12,830 nucleotides of DNA from DATKDU01 sp035512595 (lineage in GTDB: Bacteria; Planctomycetota; Planctomycetia; Pirellulales; Pirellulaceae): assembly GCA_035512595.1 (NCBI GenBank), contig DATKDU010000138.1:1-12830 (forward strand), read 5' to 3'. A model generated the notes under the pieces. That model made no database searches. It had not been told where the DNA came from and saw only the letters and a program-made list of their open reading frames with translations. Numbering within the stretch: position 1 is the stretch's first letter; every line of letters starts with the position of its first letter. Made by a program: the position numbers and the translations under genes. Positions 5,180 through 12,600 of this stretch are shown piece after piece.

Positions 5180-8041
5180 ATGTTTCACTTGACGCTCGCT
5201 GGTCTGTTCGGAAAGTCCCGGTCTGGCAATCGCACCCTCCGGTCGCGGAGCGCCAATCGCTACACCCGGCGGCTGGGGTTCCTGTGCCTTGAAGATCGCA
5301 GGCTACTGGCAATTCTGGGCACGGCGGAGAGTTTCGCCGTCCTGGGCGCCTCAACGGTAACCAACACCGGCCCGACCACTATCAATGGAGATCTGGGTTT
5401 GTACCCGGGTACTTCGATCACGGGACTGGGGAGCATCACGATCACGGGCACCGTCCACCAAACCGACGCGGTCGCGCAGCAGGCGCAGGTTGACAACACC
5501 ATTGCGTATGACGGCCTGGCAGCCATGCCATTCGACGGCAACCTGACCGGTCAGGATCTGGGCGGACTTACGCTCACGTCGGGCGTCTATCACTTCGACT
5601 CGTCGGCACAGTTGACCGGAACGCTGACGCTCGACGCGCAGGGGAACAACGATGCCTTCTGGGTCTTCCAGATCGGCAGCGAACTCACGACCGCCAGCGC
5701 CTCCAATGTTGTGGTGACCAATTTCGGCTCAGGGGGCGGCGACGATGTGGGCGTGTTCTGGCAGGTCGGCAGTTCCGCCACGCTCGGCACCAGCACGGTT
5801 TTCCAAGGAAATATCCTGGCGCTGGCCAGCATCACCCTCAACACGACCGCGTCCATCCTGTGCGGCCGAGCCCTGGCGCAAACGGGCGCGGTGACGATGG
5901 ACACCAACGTCATCAGCAACGTCTGTCCCGACAGCGACTCCGGCTTTAGCGGCGGAGTGGAGTTTGACGACGAGGGCAATGTCGTGCCCATTGTTCCGCC
6001 TGCTTCCACGCCCAACAGCATCAGCGGCATGAAATTTCACGATCTGAACGGGGACGGGGTGAAGGACGGCAACGAGCCGGGCCTGGCAACGTGGACGGTG
6101 TACGTGGACTACAACAACGACGGCGTGTTCCAGAGCGGCACCGAGCCATCGGCAGTTACCGGCCCCGGTGGGATCTACACGATCGTAGACGTCGAGCCGG
6201 GCACATGGATTGTGCGGGAAGTCGGCCAGAGCGGCTGGACGAACACTTTCCCTTCGTCCAGCGATGTGTTCAGTCCCTTCCACGAAGTCACCGTGGCGCC
6301 CGATGGATCGGTGTCTGGAATCGACTTCGGCAACTTCGAGAACATCGTTATCAGCGGCCAGAAGTTCTTCGACGCGAACCGGAACGGCATCAAGGACCCT
6401 GGCGAGCCGGGGCTCAGGAACTGGACCATCCAACTCGACATCGATGCCGACGGCACCGTGGACGCCACGGTCATCACCGACGCCTTTGGCAACTACAGTT
6501 TTACCGATCTCGGTCCCGGCACCTATCGCCTGCGCGAGGTGCTCAGGACCGGTTGGACGCAAACGACTCCTGATCCGGCCGACATCACTCTCACGAGCGG
6601 CCAGGATGTGACGGGCATCGACTTCGGCAACTTCAGGGCTGGGATCATCGTCATCGGACCAGACAAAAGTCCTCAGACCAATGCCGCGGTCCTCGTCCTC
6701 GACGATGCGACGGGCGAGATCCTGACCTCGTTCGTGGCCTATGAGCCCGGTTTCCTGGGCGGCACACGCGTGATCACCGCGGACATGACGGGCGACGGGA
6801 TCGACGAGATCATCGTGGCCCCCGGCCGCAGCCGCGCACCGGAGATCCGCGTCTTCACCCTGGCCGGCGTCGAACTCCCCGAGTTCCGTACGATGGCCTA
6901 TGCCGCGACCTTCAAGGGGGGCGTGCACGTGGCGGTGGGGGACGTCAACGGCGACGGCCTCAATGACATCATCACGGCGCCCAGCTATGGCAAGGCAGAG
7001 ATTCGCGTCTTCCTCCGCAACCCGCTTGGCAGCCTGGATCCGATCGCAAACACGCCCTACCGGAAATTCAATGCCTTCGGCGCGAAATTCATCGGCGGCG
7101 CCTTCGTCCGTGTCGCTGACATGGGAACGAGGCTGGGCAATGGCACGTTCGTCAACACGCTCGACGGAAAAGCCGAGATTATTGTCGGCAGCGGGCCAGG
7201 AATCAAAGCCGCCGTCAAGGTATTCTCCGTCAATGCCACGCCGGTTGCGGTGCGGACGATCAACCCCTTCAGCACTGCCGGTTCGGTCTACAAGAACGGC
7301 GTCAACTTCGACGCGGCCGACCTGACCGGGGACTCAATTCCCGATCTGGTGATCGGCACGGAAAACGGCGGCAACTCGCGCGTCGAAACCTGGGTCTGGA
7401 ACGGCAGCGCCCAACTGGTCAAGACCGGTTCGTTCATGGCATTCGCCGACAGCCCCAGCAAGATCGCACCGGTCCGCGTGGCGGCCGTCGATAGCGACAG
7501 CGACGGCATTGCCGACCAGATCGCCACGATCCAGGGTCCCAACGGCACGACCCAGCAGATCCGCATCTATGACATCGTCACGACCAACCCGTTGTCCGTG
7601 GCGCTTTCGGCGACCCTGGCCTCGTTCCCGGGGCCCTACTTCATTGCGGCTGTGGACAACCCATTGCCGCCCCCGCAGCCAACCTTGCTCGCAGCGGAAG
7701 CCGACGTTTCGCCGATCCTGGCGGCGATCCCCACTTTTGCTTCCGCGTCCAACGGATTGGATGTCAACGGGGACGGCGCAGTCACCGCATACGATGCGCT
7801 GCTGGTGGTCAACGAACTTAACCGGCAGGCATCAAGTCCCTCCAGCCTCGCCACCGCTCCAACCCCGTTTGACGTCAATGGCGATGGGCGAGTTTCCGCC
7901 CTCGATGCGATGTTGATCGTCAACGAGTTGAACCGGGCTGCGGCAGCGGCGCTGGCCATGGCAGAACCACCGGTGACCAAGGCGGAAGGCGGGGATGCGG
8001 CGGACTTCGATGCGCTGTTTGCCGCACTCGGCGAAACCTAG
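5180..8041 (+). CDS. protein A: modular surface protein with DUF3494 ice-binding-like domain, SdrD-B repeats, beta-propeller and dockerin
   Basis: A complete 953-residue protein. The arginine-rich N-terminus ends in LEDRRLLA (37-44), a motif I associate with large planctomycete surface proteins (LEPR-XLL-like); no classical hydrophobic signal is evident. Residues about 46-255 match the DUF3494 ice-binding/adhesin family (SFAVLGASTVTNTGPTTING, NGDLGLYPGTSITG, a DAFWVFQIGS strand, TLGTSTVFQGNILA), with C228 and C249 as a possible disulfide. Two SdrD-B-like domains follow (about 281-390 and 391-487; SGxKFxD, DFGNF). Residues 488-810 form an FG-GAP/VCBS propeller with calcium-type loops at D535, D588, D647, D714 and D771. 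A dockerin type I pair lies at 861-882 (DVNGDGAVTAYDALLVVNEL) and 898-921 (DVNGDGRVSALDAML). It is probably exported and anchored or assembled by the dockerin; the tip may bind ice, polysaccharide or a surface. ATG 5180 has GGAG at 7 nt spacing. It is convergent with the BBP7 gene. Confidence 0.9.
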   Translation: MFHLTLAGLFGKSRSGNRTLRSRSANRYTRRLGFLCLEDRRLLAILGTAESFAVLGASTVTNTGPTTINGDLGLYPGTSITGLGSITITGTVHQTDAVAQQAQVDNTIAYDGLAAMPFDGNLTGQDLGGLTLTSGVYHFDSSAQLTGTLTLDAQGNNDAFWVFQIGSELTTASASNVVVTNFGSGGGDDVGVFWQVGSSATLGTSTVFQGNILALASITLNTTASILCGRALAQTGAVTMDTNVISNVCPDSDSGFSGGVEFDDEGNVVPIVPPASTPNSISGMKFHDLNGDGVKDGNEPGLATWTVYVDYNNDGVFQSGTEPSAVTGPGGIYTIVDVEPGTWIVREVGQSGWTNTFPSSSDVFSPFHEVTVAPDGSVSGIDFGNFENIVISGQKFFDANRNGIKDPGEPGLRNWTIQLDIDADGTVDATVITDAFGNYSFTDLGPGTYRLREVLRTGWTQTTPDPADITLTSGQDVTGIDFGNFRAGIIVIGPDKSPQTNAAVLVLDDATGEILTSFVAYEPGFLGGTRVITADMTGDGIDEIIVAPGRSRAPEIRVFTLAGVELPEFRTMAYAATFKGGVHVAVGDVNGDGLNDIITAPSYGKAEIRVFLRNPLGSLDPIANTPYRKFNAFGAKFIGGAFVRVADMGTRLGNGTFVNTLDGKAEIIVGSGPGIKAAVKVFSVNATPVAVRTINPFSTAGSVYKNGVNFDAADLTGDSIPDLVIGTENGGNSRVETWVWNGSAQLVKTGSFMAFADSPSKIAPVRVAAVDSDSDGIADQIATIQGPNGTTQQIRIYDIVTTNPLSVALSATLASFPGPYFIAAVDNPLPPPQPTLLAAEADVSPILAAIPTFASASNGLDVNGDGAVTAYDALLVVNELNRQASSPSSLATAPTPFDVNGDGRVSALDAMLIVNELNRAAAAALAMAEPPVTKAEGGDAADFDALFAALGET

Positions 8042-8089
8042 CAGGCGTGACGTTTCGGCCGGCGCCAGGTCGCGGCTTGGCGGCGACGT

Positions 8090-9238
8090 TTACCACCGGC
8101 CCTCGAAGCCCACGTTAAAGCCGTGCAGGAACAGCGTGTCGCCGCTGTCGATGTCCGTGCCGCTGGTCGCGGTTTGCGAGAAGTCTAGCTGGCTGGGGGC
8201 CAGGGCGACGCCATCGATCCACATCAAGTTGTAGCCGCCGCGCAGGTACCAGTGGTCCGTAATCTGGCGGATCAGCGTGGCGTTCAATTCGGCAACCAGC
8301 GCCACGTGGTCGCTGGATGCCCCCGTCTGCCGCAGCACGAAGTCGGGGAAGTCGGTGACGGTCTGGGACTGGCGGGCGTCGTTGTAGTAGAGGCCCATCT
8401 TGCCGGTCCCTTCGACGCTCCAGGGACCGCGGCAGCGACGCAACCGCACGCCGAACTGGCCGCCGTACAGGTCGTTCGCTGCATTCACGTTGTACGAGCC
8501 GGTTTCCGTGCCGAAGGTTTCGTCGCGCTCCGCGGCAATGTCAAGCGAATCGTTGACCCGGAAGTAACGCAAGCCGTAGATCCACTCGATCGACCGGCAT
8601 TTCTCCTGGCAACCGCAGGGCTCGCAGCAGCAGCAACAGCAGACGAAGTTCATTTCGCCGCTGTGTATGTCGGACGTGTAATCGAACGATATCCGATCGG
8701 CGCCGAAGAAGACGTTGTTGCCGGCGCCGAGATCGCCCGGAAGCGCCAAGCTGCCACTGGCACTCGTCGAGGCGTTGGCCCCGAAGAGCCCGAAATATCC
8801 CAGCTCCCAGGCCCAGCCGTCGCAGAAGCGATGGCCAACGTAGGCCCGCAACCCTCCCGAGAAGGGGAAGTCCAGATCATCGGTGGTCAAGAGCGGGTCG
8901 CCCGTTTCCGCGTCCACCGCCAACGGCACGGCGGATCCCTGTAGATTACGCTCCAGGATCAGCGCCTCGACCACCACATAGTGGCAGGGGCACAGGTTAC
9001 AGTTCCAGAAGCAATGCTCCTGGCATTCCTCCCCCTTCTGGACTGCGTCCGCGAAAGGAGACGAATCACCGATGGCGAAATTGGCGGTCGTCGCGGGGCT
9101 CGGCAGGTATTCCGGCTCCGGTGAGCTCGCCGGCCCCTCCTGCCCATGGGTGACTCCTGCGAGTAATCCCAGGACTTGGAGTGCGGCTGCGCACCAGAGG
9201 ATTCGACGAGGAACTCGGCAACAAAAAGCTGCTCGCAT
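8090..9238 (-). CDS. BBP7-family outer-membrane beta-barrel protein with cysteine-rich loops
   Basis: This 382-residue protein has a signal peptide (RR at 11-12, hydrophobic 13-29, cleavage near residue 32) and a short proline-rich linker. A barrel of the planctomycete BBP7 family follows: GGLRAYVGHRF, WELGYFGLFG, SGEMNF, IEWIYGLRYFRVNDSLDI, GGQFGVRLR and a terminal GFNVGFEGRW. The last residue is aromatic, as expected for a BAM insertion signal. It should sit in the outer membrane as a porin-like or structural barrel; substrate unknown. Two cysteine clusters are odd: C72, C76, C80, C83, C85 just before the barrel, and nine cysteines in 200-214, including six in a row (C200-C205), in a loop between two good beta-strands. 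ATG 9238 was chosen over an in-frame GTG-type start at 9289 because it has a ribosome site and places the signal peptide at the N-terminus. It ends 48 nt from protein A, tail to tail. Confidence 0.88.
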   Translation of the reverse strand: MRAAFCCRVPRRILWCAAALQVLGLLAGVTHGQEGPASSPEPEYLPSPATTANFAIGDSSPFADAVQKGEECQEHCFWNCNLCPCHYVVVEALILERNLQGSAVPLAVDAETGDPLLTTDDLDFPFSGGLRAYVGHRFCDGWAWELGYFGLFGANASTSASGSLALPGDLGAGNNVFFGADRISFDYTSDIHSGEMNFVCCCCCCEPCGCQEKCRSIEWIYGLRYFRVNDSLDIAAERDETFGTETGSYNVNAANDLYGGQFGVRLRRCRGPWSVEGTGKMGLYYNDARQSQTVTDFPDFVLRQTGASSDHVALVAELNATLIRQITDHWYLRGGYNLMWIDGVALAPSQLDFSQTATSGTDIDSGDTLFLHGFNVGFEGRW

Positions 9239-9245
9239 GGCTTCA

Positions 9246-9251
9246 TTCCTT
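9246..9251 (-). promoter_or_regulatory. ribosome binding site of the BBP7 gene
   Basis: On the minus strand AAGGAA lies 7 nt before ATG 9238. It supports this start over the 17-codon-longer upstream alternative at 9289. Confidence 0.65.
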
Positions 9252-9553
9252 GGTGGCACGCGAACTCTTCGCATGGTACCGCGCACCACTGGGTCCAGGT
9301 CTGCCCCACCGGAGCAGGCACATTTGACCAGGCTCCAACGAGTTGGCGTCGTGCGGACGCGCCCAATGTCGGATTATTCGGCACCATCGGAGCAAGTTGA
9401 AAAGTCTTTCTAATTCGCAACGCACCGTTTCCGCTGGGGAAGCCGGGGCGCGAGCGCGAAATGGGGCCTTCGACTCTTTTTATCAGTGAGTTCACTCCCC
9501 CTTTAGCCCGCAAAAACCGCCTGATTGGGCCAAACCGAGGCAAAATGCCAGAT

Positions 9554-9582
9554 TGACCCTGCAACTTTGTTGCAGATATGGA
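9554..9582 (+). promoter_or_regulatory. candidate promoter with operator-like dyad before protein B
   Basis: TTGACC (9554-9559) matches the -35 consensus at five of six positions; 17 nt later TATGGA (9577-9582) is only a weak -10. The spacer contains the perfect dyad CTGCAAC-TTT-GTTGCAG (9559-9575), which could be a repressor operator or, if transcribed, a small hairpin. The combination may be chance. Confidence 0.25.
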
Positions 9583-9599
9583 ATCCCTGGCTAGCATGG

Positions 9600-9644
9600 G
9601 CGGAATCCCCTCAACTTTCTTTTGGGTAGGCATCTGGATTCCGC
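9600..9644. repeat. inverted repeat in the protein B leader
   Basis: GCGGAATCC (9600-9608) is perfectly complementary to GGATTCCGC (9636-9644) across a 27-nt loop. An alternative left partner, GGAATCC, lies at 9580-9586. The right arm ends 3 nt before ATG 9648 and occupies the place where a ribosome site would be; no good Shine-Dalgarno is visible. A structured, possibly regulated start is plausible. Confidence 0.4.
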
Positions 9645-9647
9645 ACC

Positions 9648-12600
9648 ATGGCATGCCAACTTGACGCCCCCATCAAACCTACCTCTCGCAAAACCAACCG
9701 CCGGCCTTCCCGTCTCTCTCGCCGGTCATTTTTTGAGTCCCTCGAAGACCGCCGCATGCTGGCGGTCGCCGTGACGGGGAACGACCTGGTGGATTTCCGG
9801 TCAACGGCCTCCAACGGCGGCTTGGTTGCGACAGACGGGTGGACCGAGGCCAATGGCGGCTTCAAGATCGCCTGGAATATCTTTTTCAGTAATGATGCGC
9901 AGAAATGGAGTTACACGTACACCTTCACCGATGGTGACGGCACTTCGTTGGATCCGGACCAGAGCCACTGGTTGCTGGAAGTCAGCGAATCCATTACGGC
10001 CGACAACGTGGACGCCATCATCACGGATGCCAACTTCACTTTCACCGATCCGCAAGTCTGGACGAAGGATCCGAAGCCCGACCCGACTGGGTCCCCCGGC
10101 GCTAACAACGCCAATCCGCTCCTGCCAGCGGACATCTATGCCATCAAGGTCAATAATTCCACGAGCTCCGTGAACGGAACGTTTCAGTTTCTCAGCACGC
10201 GTATTCCTGTGTGGGGCGATTTCTATGGCAAGAACGGATCCCATGACGGGATTGTGGGGACAGTCTGGAATGTCGGCATTGGCACTGATCCGACCACGGC
10301 GGACACCGACTTTACCGATTGGATTCCCACTCCCGACACGATCGAGCCGGGCACTAAGAGCGGCACGAAGTTCGAGGATCACAACGGCAACGGCGTGCGC
10401 GACCTTGGCGATCAAGGGCTGTCTGGCTGGACGATCTATGTCGATTACAACAACAACGGTCAACTCGACTCCGGCGAGCCAAGCGACGTCACTGACGCCA
10501 ACGGCGATTACACCATCCTGAACATCAACCCGGGGACGTGGCGGATCCGCGAAGTGCTGCAGCCCGGCTGGCTGGCCACCTTCCCGGCGGCCTCGGACGC
10601 CTTCGGCCGCTACCACGAGGAAACGTTCGCGGCCGGCTCGGTGTTCACCGGCAACGATTTTGGCAATTTTCAATTGATCACAATCAACGGGCAGAAGTTC
10701 AACGACCTGGACGGCGACGGGATCCAGGACCTCGGCGAGCCGGGGCTGGCCAACTGGACGATCGAGCTTGATGCGGGTGCCGATGGCACGGTCGATGCCA
10801 CGACCGTCACCGACGCCAGCGGCAATTACAGCTTTACGAACCTCGGCCCCGGCACGTATCGCATCCGCGAAGTGCAGCAAGCTGGCTGGACACAGACGAC
10901 CGTCAACCCCGCCGACATCGCGGCGATCAGCGGCCAGAACGTGTCGGGCGTCAATTTCGGGAACTTCCAGCTCATCACGATCAGCGGCCAGAAGTTCAAC
11001 GACCTGAACGACGACGGCGTCCAAGACCTCGGCGAACCGGGCTTGCTCGGCTGGACCATTCAGCTTGATGCGGGTGCAGACGGCACAGTCGATGCCACAA
11101 CCGTCACCGATGCCAGCGGCAATTACAGCTTTACGAACCTCGGCACCGGCACGTATCGCATCCGCGAAGTGCAACAGGCCACCTGGACGCAAACGACCGC
11201 CAACCCGGCCGACATCGCGGCCGTCAGCGGCACGAACGTGGCGGGGATCAATTTCGGCAATACGCAGGCCCTCAGCATCAGCGGCCAGAAGTTCAATGAC
11301 CTCGACGGCGACGGCATTCAGGACGTCGGCGAGCCGGGGCTGTCCAACTGGACGATCGAGCTTGATGCGAACGCCGACGGCTCGGTCGATGCCACGACCG
11401 TCACCGACGCCAGCGGCAATTACACCTTCGCCAATCTCAGTCCGGGGACCTATCGCATTCGCGAGGTGCAGCAAGCCGGCTGGATGCAAACCACGGTCAA
11501 TCCAGCCGACATCGTGGCGGTAAGCGGACAGAGTGTTTCCGACATCGACTTTGGCAACTTCCAGCTCATCACGATCAGCGGCCAGAAGTTCAATGACCTC
11601 GACGGCGACGGCAACAAGGAAGCGGACGAAAACGGGCTCGCCAACTGGACGATCGAGCTCGATCTCGGCGCCGATGGCACAGTCGATGCCTCGACGACGA
11701 CCGATGCCAATGGAAACTACTCGTTCACGAACCTCGGCCCCGGCGTCTATCGAATTCGCGAAGTGCAGCAGGCCCAGTGGGTCCAAACCACGGTCAACCC
11801 AGCCGACATCACGGCCCAGAGCGGTGTCTCCGTCGGCGACGTGGACTTTGGGAACGTCTTTCCAGTCACTCCCGAAGAAGAAGGAGACATTCTGGTCATC
11901 GGGCCCGACAAGAGCCCGACCGCTCCCGCGCCGGTGCTGGTCCTCGATCAAACGAGCGGATCGATTCTTACCTCCTTCCTGGCCTACGAAGCCAATTTCG
12001 TCGGCGGCACGCGCGTCGCCACCGGCGACATCAACGGCGACGGCATCGACGAGATCATCACCGCCCCCGGCCGCGGACGGGCTCCCGAAGTCCGCGTCTT
12101 CACCCAGCAAGGCGTGGAGCTGACGGAGTATCGCACGATGGCCTACCTCCCCAAGTTCAAGGGAGGCGTGCAGGTCGCGGTTGGGGACGTCAACGGCGAC
12201 GGACGAATGGACATCGTCACCGCACCTTCGAGCGGGAAAGCCGAGATTCGGGTCTTCCTCGGACAGGATGGGGCGGATCCGATCGCCAACACGCCGTTCA
12301 AGAAGTTCAAGGCGTTCGGCGCCAAGTTCGTTGGCGGTGCGTTCGTCCGCGCCGCCGACATGGGAACACGGCTCGGTAACGGCACCTTCAACAACACCCT
12401 CGACGGCAAGGCCGAGATCATCGTCGGCAGCGGCCCGGGCATCAAAGCGGCCATCAAGATTTTCCACGTCAACGCCACGCCGGTCGCCGTGCGGACGATC
12501 AATCCGTTCACCATCGGCAAGTCGGTGTACAAGAACGGGGTGAATTTCGACGTAGCCGACCTCAACGGCGATTCTGTCCCCGACCTGGTGGTCGGCACCG

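Larger units (their letters stand above)
9252..9647. other. divergent intergenic region between BBP7 gene and protein B
   Basis: About 400 nt separate the two divergent start codons, and no frame here gives a family-like product. The left part (to about 9410) would hold the BBP7 promoter and leader; I found no convincing -35/-10 pair there. The right part is locally AT-richer and holds a perfect dyad (9559-9575) and a longer inverted repeat (9600-9644) just before the protein B start. Confidence 0.6.

Noticed and set aside
8062..8083. CGCCAGGT/GCTTGGCG hairpin between protein A and BBP7 as a bidirectional terminator
   Set aside because: The stem relies on G-U pairs and there is no T tract on either side.
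8252..8944. 230-codon plus-strand frame opposite the BBP7 gene
   Set aside because: It is a shadow; the minus frame has a signal peptide, barrel strands and an aromatic C-terminus.
9253..9275. TGGCACG resembling a sigma-54 -24 element
   Set aside because: No GC-containing -12 element occurs at the required spacing.
9500..9590. GGGCCAAACC and GCAAAATGCC resembling parts of a c-di-GMP-I riboswitch
   Set aside because: The second conserved block (GGGACGCAAAGCC-like) and the paired stems are missing.
8959..9654. 231-codon minus-strand frame spanning the BBP7 5' end and intergenic region
   Set aside because: It overlaps the well-supported BBP7 N-terminus in another frame and shows no domain or signal pattern.
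10683..11870. Regular DNA repeats as a possible CRISPR or satellite array
   Set aside because: The 297-nt period is a multiple of three, lies in one open frame, and the units encode SdrD-B domains.
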